The position numbers were made by a program, and so were the translations under genes. The notes under the pieces were generated by a model. It was not told the DNA's origin and made no database searches. It was given only the letters and a program-made list of their open reading frames with translations. A stretch of 64,000 nt of DNA from Sphingosinithalassobacter tenebrarum (GTDB lineage Bacteria; Pseudomonadota; Alphaproteobacteria; Sphingomonadales; Sphingomonadaceae): the NCBI RefSeq assembly GCF_011057975.1, contig NZ_CP049109.1:124001-188000 (forward strand), given 5' to 3'. Of the stretch, positions 17,209-28,713 are shown one piece after another (the first letter of the stretch is position 1; each line of letters begins with the position of its first letter).

Positions 17209-17631
17209 CTATCCTTCGCGGTGATAGGGATGATTGGCAAGGATGGAGACCGATCTCCAGAGCTGCTCCGCCAGCATCGCGCGCGCCATCATGTGCGGCC
17301 ATGTCGCCGCGCCGAACGACAGCAGCAGGTCCGCCTCGGCGCGTTGTGCGTCATCGAACCCGTCGGCGGCGCCGATCAGGAAGCGCGTTTCGCGAATGCC
17401 GTCGTCGCGCCAGTCGCCCAGCTTCTTCGCCAGCTCGCGCGAGGGAAGGTTCCTGCCGGTTTCATCGAGGACGACGGTGCGCATCGGCGTTTCGGCGCCG
17501 GGCATCCTGCCGCCGGTTTCGGGCAGTTCGCTGACTCTGGTGGGCCAGCTGATTCGCTTGAGATAGCGCGCGACCAGCTCGGCCTCGGGACTGCGCCCGA
17601 TGCGGCCGCGCGCGACGATATGCAGCAGCAC
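17209..17631 (-). CDS. rlmH: 23S rRNA pseudouridine-1915 N3-methyltransferase
   Basis: The 140-residue SPOUT methyltransferase modifies pseudouridine 1915 of 23S rRNA. The C-terminal knot with LAEQLWRSVSILANHPYHRE is diagnostic, and FLIGAADGF forms the SAM loop. The start is taken as GTG at 17631, giving the family's usual N terminus (LLHIVARGRI) and a GAGG about ten bases upstream. It follows rsfS by 14 bases, the common rsfS-rlmH order. Confidence 0.94.
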   Translation of the reverse strand: MLLHIVARGRIGRSPEAELVARYLKRISWPTRVSELPETGGRMPGAETPMRTVVLDETGRNLPSRELAKKLGDWRDDGIRETRFLIGAADGFDDAQRAEADLLLSFGAATWPHMMARAMLAEQLWRSVSILANHPYHREG

Positions 17632-17645
17632 GTCGGGGTAAGGCC

Positions 17646-18032
17646 TCAGGCCTCTCCCGCCGGCGTGTCGCCGAATGCCCACATCCGCTCGATATTGTAG
17701 AAGCTGCGCACTTCGGGGCGGAAGAGGTGGACAATCACGTCGCCCGCGTCGATCAGCACCCAGTCGGCGGTCGGCAGGCCTTCCACGCGCGGAGTATGGC
17801 CGCTTTCGGCCTTGATCTTCTCGGCGAGTTTGGTGGCCATCGACGCGACCTGTCGCGTCGACTTGCCCGACGCCACCACCATGTAATCGGCGATGCTCGT
17901 CTTGCCCGCGAGCGGGATGGAAACGGTCTCGACTGCCTGATCGTCATCGAGCGAGGTCATGACAAGCCGATGCAACGCCTCGACGCCTTGATCGGCGTCG
18001 GACGAACTGAGCACAGTAGGCGATGTAGCCAA
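17646..18032 (-). CDS. rsfS: ribosome silencing factor
   Basis: The 128-residue protein is RsfS (Iojap/DUF143), which binds ribosomal protein uL14 and blocks subunit joining under nutrient limitation. The core contains TSIADYMVVASGKSTRQV and DWVLIDAGDVIVHLF. I assign a TTG start at 18032 because AGGAG lies about six bases upstream; the first in-frame ATG (17960) would remove part of the conserved N-terminal helix. It lies between nadD and rlmH, the typical neighbourhood. Confidence 0.92.
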   Translation of the reverse strand: MATSPTVLSSSDADQGVEALHRLVMTSLDDDQAVETVSIPLAGKTSIADYMVVASGKSTRQVASMATKLAEKIKAESGHTPRVEGLPTADWVLIDAGDVIVHLFRPEVRSFYNIERMWAFGDTPAGEA

Positions 18033-18040
18033 GGGGACTC

Positions 18041-18754
18041 CTAGCGTTCTCTATGATGTGTGCCGGGTTCCGGGGACGGCGCATAGCGCCGGTGCCAGGC
18101 GGGATCGGCAGCCCGAAGGCGTGTTGCCGAATTTGGGTCGGGGCGAAAGCGCAACAGCACGAGTGCCGGCAATCTCCAACGCGTCCAGTTCTTCGCCTGG
18201 CCTGCGGGCCGCACAAAGCGCCGCAGCCAACTCATCGCAGGACTTGCGTGAGCGTCCCTGTTATACCCCGGACGCGCGACTACGGCAATGGGAACTTGCC
18301 GGGCGATACGGCGCCATCCCCGCCAGCGATGGAATTGCGCCAGATTGTCCGATCCCATCAGCCAGATGAAGCGGTGGCGGGGATAGAGGCGCGGCAGCTT
18401 GGAGAGCGTATCGACGGTGTAGCGCGTCTTGAGGCGCTTCTCGATTCCGGTCGGCCGGATCGGCGCATGTTTGGCCATCGCGCGCGCCGACGCCATCCGC
18501 GCCGAAAAGGGCGCCATATCGTCATCCCCCGCTTTCAGCGGATTGCCCGGCGAGACGAGCCACCACACCTCGTCGAGCTTCAGCGCACGCATCGCCTGGA
18601 GCGAGATATAGCGATGGCCTTCATGCGCGGGATTGAACGACCCGCCGAGCAGGCCGATGCGCCGCGCACCGTTCTTCGCCTTTTTCCGCGCGCCGCCGCG
18701 CGCCTTGCGGGCCGGTGTCAGGGGCGTGCCTGCCCAGTACCGCGGACCTGCCAC
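18041..18754 (-). CDS. nadD: nicotinate-nucleotide adenylyltransferase
   Basis: This enzyme makes nicotinic acid adenine dinucleotide in NAD synthesis. The nucleotidyltransferase motif [11 protein letters not shown] (HxGH) and [11 protein letters not shown] are present. No ATG precedes the HxGH motif in this frame. I give the GTG at 18754, which overlaps proA by 37 bases. A CTG at 18721 would overlap the proA stop as CTGA and give a 226-residue protein closer to the usual length. The start is therefore uncertain. Gene order proA-nadD-rsfS-rlmH is typical. Confidence 0.88.
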   Translation of the reverse strand: MAGPRYWAGTPLTPARKARGGARKKAKNGARRIGLLGGSFNPAHEGHRYISLQAMRALKLDEVWWLVSPGNPLKAGDDDMAPFSARMASARAMAKHAPIRPTGIEKRLKTRYTVDTLSKLPRLYPRHRFIWLMGSDNLAQFHRWRGWRRIARQVPIAVVARPGYNRDAHASPAMSWLRRFVRPAGQAKNWTRWRLPALVLLRFRPDPNSATRLRAADPAWHRRYAPSPEPGTHHRER

Positions 18755-19989
18755 TTGAAGGTGGTGAGTCCTTCGAGCGCGACCGGGCCGCGCGCGTGGA
18801 GGCGTCCGGTGGAAATGCCGATTTCGGCGCCGAGCCCGAATTCGCCGCCATCGGCGAACTGAGTCGAGGCGTTCCACATCACGATCGCGCTATCGACTGT
18901 GTTGAGGAATTTCTCGGCAGCTTCCGCATCCTCGGTGACGATCGCTTCGGTATGGCCCGAGCTGTGCGCGGCGATATGCGCGATCGCGTCGTCGATGCCG
19001 TCGACGAATTTCACCGACAGGATCGCGTCGAGATATTCGGTATCCCAGTCTTCCTCGGTCACCGGCAGGACATGGCTGTCGAGCGCCTGCACGTCGGCGC
19101 CGCCGCGCAATTCGCAGCCGGCATCGACCAGCGCGGCCAGAACCGGCCTGGGATCGGCGAATGCCTTGTCGATCAACAGCGTCTCGGTCGCACCACAGAC
19201 GCCGGTGCGACGCATCTTGGAATTGACTGCCAGTTGCTTCGCCTTTTCCGGGTCGGCCTTGCCGTCGATATAGGTGTGGTTGATCCCGTCGAGATGCGCG
19301 AGCACCGGCACGCGTGCCTCGGTCTGCACACGCGCGACAAGCGACTTGCCGCCGCGCGGGACGATGAGGTCGATCACGCCGTCGGCGGTGAGCATCGCGC
19401 CCACGGCCGCGCGGTCCTGCGTCGGGACCAGCTGCACCGCATCAGCGGGCGCGCCAGCGGCTTCGAGGCCGCTGCGCAGCGCCTTCAAAATCGCGCGGTT
19501 CGAATATTTGGCTTCGCTGCCGCCACGCAGGATCGCGGCATTGCCTGCCATCGCGCAGAGCGCGCCGGCATCGGCAGTCACATTGGGGCGGCTTTCATAG
19601 ATGATGCCGATCACGCCGATCGGCACACGCACGCGGCTGAGCTTGAGGCCGTTGGGGCGCTCGCTTTCGTCAATCTGCTGGCCGACGGGATCGGGCAGCC
19701 CGGCAATCGCCTCCACTCCTTCGATCATCCCGGCGAAGCGCTTGGGATCGAGCTTGAGCCTGTCGAGCATCGCGCCGGAAAGGCCGCGGCCTTCGGCTTC
19801 CTCCAGGTCGCGCGCATTGGCTTCGAGGATTTCGGCCTCGCTGTCGCGCATCGCCTTTGCGGCGCTGCGCAGAGCGGCAGCCTTTTCCTCGGTTGTCATC
19901 TGCGCCAGCCGCTTGGCGGCGGCGCGCGCACGCGCGCCCATTTCGGCGATCAGGTCCTCGGGCTTGGTTTCGAGCATCGTATCGGTCAT
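18718..19989 (-). CDS. proA: gamma-glutamyl phosphate reductase
   Basis: ProA reduces gamma-glutamyl phosphate to the semialdehyde, step two of proline synthesis. The 423-residue protein has the aldehyde dehydrogenase-type fold, with [15 protein letters not shown], the catalytic Cys in [16 protein letters not shown], and the closing [19 protein letters not shown]. The ATG at 19989 (MTDTMLETK) is chosen; the frame stays open for 30 codons upstream but that part overlaps the divergent DUF3667 gene's leader. proB is not adjacent. First gene of the minus-strand run to coq7. Confidence 0.94.
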   Translation of the reverse strand: MTDTMLETKPEDLIAEMGARARAAAKRLAQMTTEEKAAALRSAAKAMRDSEAEILEANARDLEEAEGRGLSGAMLDRLKLDPKRFAGMIEGVEAIAGLPDPVGQQIDESERPNGLKLSRVRVPIGVIGIIYESRPNVTADAGALCAMAGNAAILRGGSEAKYSNRAILKALRSGLEAAGAPADAVQLVPTQDRAAVGAMLTADGVIDLIVPRGGKSLVARVQTEARVPVLAHLDGINHTYIDGKADPEKAKQLAVNSKMRRTGVCGATETLLIDKAFADPRPVLAALVDAGCELRGGADVQALDSHVLPVTEEDWDTEYLDAILSVKFVDGIDDAIAHIAAHSSGHTEAIVTEDAEAAEKFLNTVDSAIVMWNASTQFADGGEFGLGAEIGISTGRLHARGPVALEGLTTFKWQVRGTGQARP

Positions 19990-20081
19990 GCCCAACAATC
20001 TGGGGAGCATCTTCCCGCAATCAACCGAAAATTGCGTTTCGGGCGCTCGCCAGCGCCGCGCGATGATGTTAGCGAACACAT

Positions 20082-21134
20082 ATGGGGGAATTCGAAGGAG
20101 GAGGCGAGATCGTCACCGGCGCGCTGATCGGGCGCGCTGTCGAGCCGCATGCGGGCGAACCGGGCGGAGAAGGATCGATGTGCCTCAATTGCGGCACCGC
20201 GCTGATCGGCGCGCATTGCCACCGCTGCGGGCAGGGCGCGCATGTGCATCGTTCGATCGGAGAGATCTGGCACGAAATCCTGCACGGCGTCGTCCATTTC
20301 GACGGCAAGCTGTGGCGCACGCTGCCGATGCTCGTTTTCCGGCCGGGTGAACTCACGCGCCGCTATATCGAAGGCGAGCGCGCGCGTTTCGTCTCGCCGA
20401 TGGCGCTGTTCCTGTTCGCGCTGTTCACGATGTTCGCGGTGTTCCAGATCGCCGGAATCTCCCCACCTACCGACCTCAAGGGCAATGGCGAGGTGAGCGC
20501 CAACCTCACCGAAACGCGCGAAAAGCTCGAGGATTCGCGTGCAGAGGCCGTCCAGGTGCGCGATAGCACCGCGCCAGGATCGCCCGAACACCAGGCCGCG
20601 CTGCGGCAGATCGTCGAAGCCGATGAAGGGGAAGAGGCGCTCAAGCGCGTGGCGGTCATCGCCGATCCCACCGGGGGCCATGAAAACGAAATCCACACCG
20701 GGTGGGAACGGCTCGATCACGGGCTGGAGAAATGGAGCAAGAATCCGGGGCTGATGCTCTACAAGCTCCAGTCGAACGGCTATAAATTCTCCTGGCTTCT
20801 CATCCCGCTATCGCTGCCCTTCGTCTGGCTGATGTTCGCGTGGAAGCGCGGCTATGGCGGCTATGACCATGCCGTGTTCATCACCTATTCGATCGCATTC
20901 ATGTCGATGCTGTTCATCGCGCTCACGCTGGTCGCGGGGCTGGGTGTTCCGATGCGATGGCTCGCGCTCGCCAGTCTGATCATTCCGCCGCTGCATATCT
21001 ACAAGCATCTCAAGGGTGCCTATCGCCTGCGCCGCCTTTCGGCGCTCGCGCGCACGCTGCTGCTGCTGGTCTTCATTCAGATCGTGATAATACTGTTCAC
21101 GATCGTGCTGGTGTTTCTGGGACTGGTGGGGTGA
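20082..21134 (+). CDS. DUF3667 zinc-ribbon membrane protein
   Basis: The 350-residue protein starts with a four-Cys zinc ribbon ([18 protein letters not shown]), followed by a conserved block ending [14 protein letters not shown] that leads into the first membrane helix. A periplasmic or cytoplasmic helical domain comes next, then three to four more membrane segments. This is DUF3667, common in sphingomonads and without a known role. The first ATG at 20082 is kept because related proteins have a similar acidic leader before the zinc ribbon; an ATG at 20178 has a good GGAGAAGGA site and is an alternative. Confidence 0.82.
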   Translation: MGEFEGGGEIVTGALIGRAVEPHAGEPGGEGSMCLNCGTALIGAHCHRCGQGAHVHRSIGEIWHEILHGVVHFDGKLWRTLPMLVFRPGELTRRYIEGERARFVSPMALFLFALFTMFAVFQIAGISPPTDLKGNGEVSANLTETREKLEDSRAEAVQVRDSTAPGSPEHQAALRQIVEADEGEEALKRVAVIADPTGGHENEIHTGWERLDHGLEKWSKNPGLMLYKLQSNGYKFSWLLIPLSLPFVWLMFAWKRGYGGYDHAVFITYSIAFMSMLFIALTLVAGLGVPMRWLALASLIIPPLHIYKHLKGAYRLRRLSALARTLLLLVFIQIVIILFTIVLVFLGLVG

Positions 21135-21352
21135 GTTTGCGCGGCCCGGCACCGCGCCTGCGGTTGACGCGGCCGGGCTATCTCTACCACTGCATCTTTG
21201 CCGCCCTGGGCATCGGGGCGGGATTGATGCTGGTCGCAAGCGACGATCCGCAAACCGCCGATACCCTGTTGCCGGTTTTCGCGGCGCTCCTGGCGCTGCA
21301 CATCATTCTGCTGAGCCTGTTCTGGAGGAGGCTGGTCGAACCGCGCGAATAG
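21131..21352 (+). CDS. small two-helix membrane protein
   Basis: The 73-residue product has two predicted membrane helices (around residues 20-37 and 48-65) with basic ends. The GTG start at 21131 overlaps the stop of the DUF3667 gene as GTGA, so it is probably translated by coupling. I do not recognise a family. A strong terminator follows directly. Confidence 0.65.
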   Translation: MSLRGPAPRLRLTRPGYLYHCIFAALGIGAGLMLVASDDPQTADTLLPVFAALLALHIILLSLFWRRLVEPRE

Positions 21353-21392
21353 AAAAAGGGGCGCCGCAACCTGCGTTGCAGCGCCCCTTTCT
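21353..21392. terminator. bidirectional rho-independent terminator
   Basis: A near-perfect hairpin (AAAGGGGCGC ... GCGCCCCTTT, with an inner GCAAC/GTTGC stem) lies between the convergent small membrane protein and ftsH. Confidence 0.9.
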
Positions 21393-21406
21393 CGTTGGAA
21401 TATGGC

Positions 21407-23365
<1,959 letters not shown>

Positions 23366-23445
23366 GCGGAATCGGTACCTTTCACGACAAGATAGATAGG
23401 ATCGGGGAAGTTAATGGCAATGGAACAGGCGATGCATTGGGTCGA

Positions 23446-24492
23446 TCAGTGTGATCGACGCGATGGAGCCATTCGAAATCGCCAGCGATCGCCCGCCGGA
23501 TGCGCCATGATCGCGGCCAGCGTCGCCGCGTCGCCGCGATCGAGCGCCGAAACGAATCGGTCGAGCCCCTGGTCGCCCCAGGGATGCGTCAGTCCCGCCG
23601 CGTTTCGCACCGCGTCGATTGCCCAGCGCGCAAGGCGGCGGCGCAGTTCATAGGGAAGCTGGCCGGCATCGACGGTGAGGTCCGCACCCGTCCCCGAAAC
23701 GCGGCCTGGCAATTCGCGGGCGAAGCTCCATTCGAGCCCATCCTCGGCATGGCGCAGATTGCCCGCCGCCAGCGCCAGCCGGCCGGGGGAAAGATCGTCG
23801 CTTTCGTCGATCAGGCGGCGAATGCGCGCGCGATCGTAGCGCGGATCGGCATTGCTGCGATCGGTGACGAACGGCGCCCCGGCACAACGGGCCAGCCCGG
23901 AAAGTTCGGCGCGGCTCCAGCCGAGCAGCGGCCGGACGAGCAGCGGCGAGGCGGGATCTTCGGCCAGCATCGGGCGCATCGGCACCATCGCGGCCAGCCC
24001 GCCGACGCCGGCGCCGCGCCGCGCGCGCATCAGGAACGTCTCGGCGATATCGTCGCGCTGATGCGCCGTCGCGACCCATAGCAGCCCCGTCCCCGCCGCC
24101 CATTGCGACAGCAATGTGTAGCGCAGCGTGCGCGCCGCTTCCTGCTGATTGCCCGCGAAGACCCCGCTTTCCGCACGCGTCAGCGTGGCGTGCGGCACGC
24201 CGATCCGGGTACAGAGTGCGGCGACCATCGCCGCCTCGTCGGCCGATTCGGGGCGCAGGCGATGGTCGACGGTGGCGGCATGGACGCTTCCCGGCCATGC
24301 TGCCGCGGCAAGCAGCAGCAGCGCCACACTGTCGGGACCTCCCGAAACGGCCAGGCCGAGCGGCGCAGCCGGGGCGGGCTCCTGTCCGGCCACCGCACGG
24401 AAATCGTCGCGAAACCGCGCAATGCGCGCCGCGTCCGGCGACGCGATTTCGCCGTCAGGGGCAGCGCAGCTGGGACTGTCGGGCCTGGACAT
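23446..24492 (-). CDS. tilS: tRNA(Ile)-lysidine synthetase
   Basis: TilS changes C34 of tRNA-Ile(CAU) to lysidine. The 348-residue protein has the PP-loop SGGPDS in its N-terminal domain and the conserved HQRDDIAETFLMR region. The C-terminal substrate domains are shorter than in E. coli (432 residues), which is usual in alphaproteobacteria. The ATG at 24492 lies 38 bases inside the end of cpoB. An ATG-free N-terminal extension of about 40 residues before the PP-loop is Ala/Asp-rich. Confidence 0.93.
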   Translation of the reverse strand: MSRPDSPSCAAPDGEIASPDAARIARFRDDFRAVAGQEPAPAAPLGLAVSGGPDSVALLLLAAAAWPGSVHAATVDHRLRPESADEAAMVAALCTRIGVPHATLTRAESGVFAGNQQEAARTLRYTLLSQWAAGTGLLWVATAHQRDDIAETFLMRARRGAGVGGLAAMVPMRPMLAEDPASPLLVRPLLGWSRAELSGLARCAGAPFVTDRSNADPRYDRARIRRLIDESDDLSPGRLALAAGNLRHAEDGLEWSFARELPGRVSGTGADLTVDAGQLPYELRRRLARWAIDAVRNAAGLTHPWGDQGLDRFVSALDRGDAATLAAIMAHPAGDRWRFRMAPSRRSH

Positions 24493-25411
24493 CGGCCTTC
24501 ATCTGGTCCGAAAGCCCGTCGCCGTAAAGCGACATGAGCTCAGCATAGACCTTGCAAATCTCGCTGGCCGGCTTGTCCAGCCGACGCAGCGCCTCGGCGA
24601 GATAGAACAAGCTGTCGGGCGCGCGTTCGCCATTGGGGTTGTTCTTGAAATTGTCGTAGAAGGCGACTGCCGCGAGCGACGGCGCGCCCGCGTCGAGATA
24701 GGAACGGCCGAGCAGGTTCTGCGCGAAGCTGGCGCGACGATGCTCGGGATATTGCTGCACCACCTTTTCAAGCTGGCCGCGCGCTTCGGGATAGAGTTCC
24801 GCGCGCCAGAGGCGATAGCCGTAGATATAGAGATCCTCGGCCGCGTCGTCGGTTTCGGGACGCGGCACCGCCGCCACCTGTTCGGCGCGCGATCCTACTG
24901 CGGGCGTATCGTCGCTCACCGATTCGGCCGGGCGGGCGGGTCGATCCGACGCCGCAGAGGCTTCCGAAGGTGCCTGCAGCGTGCCGTTGCCGTTGGCGAC
25001 CGGCGCGGAGGCGTCCGTCGCCGGAGCGAAACGCGCCTCCAGCGCGCGGATGCGCGCATCGGTTTCGTTGCGATAGGCAGTGAAATTGCTCTCGGCCTGA
25101 CGCAGCCGGTATTGCGTCTGCTCCACCTGGCCGGTCAGCGTCGCGACCTGGCTTTCGAGCGCCGCGACGCGCTGGGTCAGGTCGGCGACCGGGCTCGATG
25201 CCGGCGTGCCCGGCACGCTTGGGTCAGTCTGGGGCGGCGCGATCTCGGGTTCGAAATACTGGCCCGAGCCGCCGGGAAACACCTTGCGCTGCACCGCGCG
25301 CATTTCACGCTCCAGCCGGTCCACCCGGCTTTCGAGCGCGCTTTGCGCGTGCGCGCTTCCGGTTCCGCCCAGCACGGCGGCAAGCATCGCCGCAGCCAAA
25401 ATCAAACGCAT
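24455..25411 (-). CDS. cpoB: Tol-Pal associated periplasmic protein CpoB/YbgF
   Basis: The 318-residue protein has a signal peptide (cleavage near AHAQ), an N-terminal trimeric coiled coil (about residues 28-125), a Pro/Ala/Ser-rich linker, and a C-terminal TPR domain starting at DLYIYGYRLWRAELYPEAR with the repeat FYDNFKNNPNGERAPDSLFYLAEAL. CpoB links the Tol-Pal system to septal murein synthesis. It overlaps tilS by 38 bases. tolQRAB-pal are not in the window. Confidence 0.9.
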   Translation of the reverse strand: MRLILAAAMLAAVLGGTGSAHAQSALESRVDRLEREMRAVQRKVFPGGSGQYFEPEIAPPQTDPSVPGTPASSPVADLTQRVAALESQVATLTGQVEQTQYRLRQAESNFTAYRNETDARIRALEARFAPATDASAPVANGNGTLQAPSEASAASDRPARPAESVSDDTPAVGSRAEQVAAVPRPETDDAAEDLYIYGYRLWRAELYPEARGQLEKVVQQYPEHRRASFAQNLLGRSYLDAGAPSLAAVAFYDNFKNNPNGERAPDSLFYLAEALRRLDKPASEICKVYAELMSLYGDGLSDQMKADVQARQSQLRCP

Positions 25412-25487
25412 CTGTTCATCCCCCGGGGAGCCGATTCACCCGCGACTATAACTGACACGCCGCGCCTGTCGCCAGCCTTAAGGCCTG

Positions 25488-26264
25488 TCAACCATTGGGT
25501 CGGTCACGCAGCGCCTCGGGCGTGAGGCCCATTTCGACAGTCTGTTCGCCCGGACCTAGCACGCCGGCATCCGATCCGTTGATCGTCACGCGCAACTGAT
25601 CGGCCCGCCCGGTCTTGATCTGCGGACCATCGGCATCGGTCGGCACGTCATAGCTTTCGCCCGCCGCCATTTCCTTTTCGAACAGGCGATTGCCCTCACC
25701 ATCGGTCACGCGCAGCCATACCGTGTCGGTCGCGGTGAGCGTCACCTGGCCGCCGGTGGGGATCGGAGTCGTCGAAGGCGAGGCGATCGGCGCCGGACTC
25801 TCGTCTTCGGGCAGGACCAGCTCCTCCTGCGCGGGCGGCGGACTGCCGCGGAAGATGCCGGTAGTATAGACGATGACCACCGCGACCGCGAGCAACAGCG
25901 CGATCACCACCCCGCCGATCACCAGCCCGCTGGGCGGCGTGCGCGTGGGATCGTCCATTTCATAGGGCGGCGGCGAAGGTTCGCGATCATAGACGCTGCC
26001 CAGCTCGCCGCGCAGCTGGCGGGCGATCGCCACCTCGTCGGCGCCGACCGCGCGCGCATAGGATTTCGCGAAACCCAGCGCATAGGTGGGCGACGGCATC
26101 GTCGAATAGTCGCTTGCCTCGATCGATTCGAGGTGGCGCTGGGGAATCCGCGTCCGTGCCGCGATATCGGTGAGCTGCAGGCCCTGCGCCAGCCGCGCGT
26201 CACGCAATTTCTCCCCGACGCTGGTCGGGAAAAGGGAAGGGTTGTCGGCGGCTTCGCCGTCCAT
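25488..26264 (-). CDS. RodZ-like HTH membrane protein
   Basis: The 258-residue protein has an N-terminal helix-turn-helix (about residues 15-85, with LQLTDIAARTRIPQRHLESIE), a single membrane segment (about 113-135), a Pro/Ser linker, and a C-terminal beta domain (DUF4115) with TDTVWLRVTDGEG. This is the RodZ arrangement, which ties MreB to the wall-elongation machinery. No mre genes are near. The helix-turn-helix binds MreB in characterised RodZ proteins rather than DNA. Confidence 0.85.
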   Translation of the reverse strand: MDGEAADNPSLFPTSVGEKLRDARLAQGLQLTDIAARTRIPQRHLESIEASDYSTMPSPTYALGFAKSYARAVGADEVAIARQLRGELGSVYDREPSPPPYEMDDPTRTPPSGLVIGGVVIALLLAVAVVIVYTTGIFRGSPPPAQEELVLPEDESPAPIASPSTTPIPTGGQVTLTATDTVWLRVTDGEGNRLFEKEMAAGESYDVPTDADGPQIKTGRADQLRVTINGSDAGVLGPGEQTVEMGLTPEALRDRPNG

Positions 26265-26370
26265 GCTGCTCTCCGGGAATTCAAACGTGCGACCGGGTAT
26301 TGCCCCGTTTGGCGGTGTCGATCACTCCGCCTGCGCTGTCAACGCCGCACAGCGCCTTTCGTCTCCCGGT

Positions 26371-28647
26371 TCAGACCAGTTCGACGCCATTTTGTCCGGC
26401 CCAGGCCATCAGCGAGTCGCGAAGCGAGCTGGGCGGCGCGGCCAGCAGCACCGAAAGCTGTTCGGCCAGCGCGGCGCGATCGAGCGATCGGATCATCGCC
26501 TTTACCGGCCCGACCGCGGCGGGCGTGATCGACAGGCGTTCGATGCCAAGCCCGACCAGCGCCATCGCCTCGAGCGGGCGCCCGCCCATTTCGCCGCACA
26601 CCGCCACCGGCACGTTCGCCTCATGGCATTGCCGCGCGACGCGGCGCACGAAACGCAGGATCGACGGGCTCAGCCAGTCGTACCGCATCGCCAGCTTGGG
26701 ATGCGCGCGATCGGCGGCGAACAGGAACTGCGTCAGATCATTGGTGCCGATCGACAGGAAATCGAGCTTGGGCAGCAGCATGTCGAGCACTTCGGCAAGC
26801 GCGGGAACCTCGAGCATCGCGCCATAGCGGATATCGGCCGGCAGCTTGCGATTGCGCGCGGCGAGCCAGGCGCGCTGGGCTTCGAACAACGCGCGCGCTT
26901 CCTCGAATTCCCAGGGTTCGGAAACCATCGGGAACATGACATTGAGCGTCTTGCCCGCGGCCGCCTCGATCAGCGCGCGCGCCTGCGCCTTCATCAACCC
27001 GTCGCGATCGAGCGCGAGCCGCAGCGCGCGCCAGCCCATCGCCGGATTCTCTTCCTCGCCTTCCTCGTCGTGATTGAGATAGGGCAGCGACTTGTCGCCG
27101 CCGACATCGACGGTGCGGAACGTCACCGGCCGATCGCCGGCGGCATCGAGCACGTCCTTGTACAGCCGCTGCTGGCGCTCGCGCTGCGGCAGGGTCGCCG
27201 AAACGAGGAACTGGAATTCGGTGCGAAACAGGCCGATGCCGTCGGCCCCGGTCAAGTCGAGCGCGGCAACATCGTCGCGCAGCCCGGCATTGACCATCAG
27301 CGTGATTCGCTGGCCGTCGCGCGTCACCGGCGGTTCGGCCTTGAGCTTTGCAAAGGCCGCGCGGCGCTTCTGCGTAATCAGCTGCTTGGCCTCGAACGCT
27401 TCTTCCATCGCCGCATTGGGCCGGATGTGCAGGCTCTGCTCGCCGACATCGAGCAGCAACCGGTCGCCTTCAGCAACTTCGCGGCGCACGCCGCGAACGC
27501 GACCGAGCACGGGCACGCCCATCGCGCGCGCCACGATCGTGACATGCGCGGTCAGCGAGCCTTCCTCGAGCACCACGCCCTTCAGGCGACGGCGATCATA
27601 TTCGAGCAGTTCGGCGGGCCCGAGATTGCGCGCGATCAGGATCGAATCCTGTCGCAACCCCAATTGCGCGGCAGTGCCGAGCTGGCCGGAAACGATGCGG
27701 ATCAGGCGATTGGAGAGATCCTCCAGATCGTGCATCCGATCGCGCAGCAGCGGATCGTCGATCTCGCGCATCCGCATCCGCGTGCGCTGCTGGACGCGCT
27801 CGATCGCCGCCTCGGCAGTGAGGCCACTGTCGATCGCTTCGTTGATACGCCGCGACCAGCCTTCGTCATAGGCGAACATCTTGTAGGTCGCGAGGACCTC
27901 CTCATGCTCGCCGCCGACGCCGAACTCGGCCTGATTCGACATGCGGTCGATCTGCTCGCGCATCTTGTCGAACGCGGCATAGACGCGGTGGCGCTCGGCC
28001 TCGGTATCCTCGGCAACGGTATGTTCGATCGAGATGCGCGGCTGGTGATAGACGGCGACGCCCGCCGCCATGCCATCGACCAGCTTGAACCCGCCTATCC
28101 GCATCGCCGCGGTCGATTGCGGCCGCGCGGTCGTCGCGCCGGTGCTGTCGACCAGCCCGGCATTGGCGATCAGCTCCGAAAGCACCATCGCGACGGTCTG
28201 CAGCGCCTCGATCTCGACATCTTCGTACCGGCGCGGATCGGCATGCTGGACGGCGAGTACGCCGACCGCCTGTTCCTTGCGGATGATCGGCACGCCGGCG
28301 AAGCTGTGGAAGCGTTCCTCGCCCGTTTCGGGGCGATAGGCGAAATCGGGATGCGCCGCGGCCTCGTCGAGGTTCAGCGTTTCGACATTGGCCGCGATGA
28401 TCCCGACCAGACCCTCGCCCATCGCCAATTTGGTGACGTGCACCGCGTCCTGCGCAAGCCCGCGCGTCGCGAACAGCTCCAGCAGCCCCTCGCGCAGCAG
28501 ATAGATCGAGCAGACTTCGCTTTCGAGCGCTTCGCCGATGATGTCGACCACCGCATTGAGCTTTGCCTGCGCGGTATGCCGCGACGCCATCACGTCGTGA
28601 AGACGCGTCAATATCTCGCGAGCGGAGGCGATGGCGGAAATCGGCAT
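26371..28647 (-). CDS. ptsP: phosphoenolpyruvate-protein phosphotransferase PtsP (EI-Ntr)
   Basis: The 758-residue enzyme I of the nitrogen PTS has an N-terminal GAF domain (about residues 15-150), then the phosphohistidine domain with active His368 in GSLTAHVTIVARAMG, then the PEP-binding barrel with TVDVGGDKSLPY and the catalytic CGEMGGRP. It starts the phosphate relay to NPr and EIIA-Ntr. Those partners are not in the window. GAF domains in this family sense glutamine or 2-oxoglutarate, so nitrogen control is likely. Confidence 0.95.
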   Translation of the reverse strand: MPISAIASAREILTRLHDVMASRHTAQAKLNAVVDIIGEALESEVCSIYLLREGLLELFATRGLAQDAVHVTKLAMGEGLVGIIAANVETLNLDEAAAHPDFAYRPETGEERFHSFAGVPIIRKEQAVGVLAVQHADPRRYEDVEIEALQTVAMVLSELIANAGLVDSTGATTARPQSTAAMRIGGFKLVDGMAAGVAVYHQPRISIEHTVAEDTEAERHRVYAAFDKMREQIDRMSNQAEFGVGGEHEEVLATYKMFAYDEGWSRRINEAIDSGLTAEAAIERVQQRTRMRMREIDDPLLRDRMHDLEDLSNRLIRIVSGQLGTAAQLGLRQDSILIARNLGPAELLEYDRRRLKGVVLEEGSLTAHVTIVARAMGVPVLGRVRGVRREVAEGDRLLLDVGEQSLHIRPNAAMEEAFEAKQLITQKRRAAFAKLKAEPPVTRDGQRITLMVNAGLRDDVAALDLTGADGIGLFRTEFQFLVSATLPQRERQQRLYKDVLDAAGDRPVTFRTVDVGGDKSLPYLNHDEEGEEENPAMGWRALRLALDRDGLMKAQARALIEAAAGKTLNVMFPMVSEPWEFEEARALFEAQRAWLAARNRKLPADIRYGAMLEVPALAEVLDMLLPKLDFLSIGTNDLTQFLFAADRAHPKLAMRYDWLSPSILRFVRRVARQCHEANVPVAVCGEMGGRPLEAMALVGLGIERLSITPAAVGPVKAMIRSLDRAALAEQLSVLLAAPPSSLRDSLMAWAGQNGVELV

Positions 28648-28713
28648 GGAACTGCGCTACCAGATGCGCGCGCAACCGCCAAGAAATCGCGACCAATGAT
28701 GGTTAGCGCGCGC

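Noticed and set aside
13086..17534. A 1482-codon open frame on the plus strand opposite coq7, dsbB, ctpA, envC and rlmH
   Set aside because: It is antisense to five well-supported genes, Arg/Pro-rich with no domain, and typical of stop-poor antisense frames in GC-rich coding DNA.
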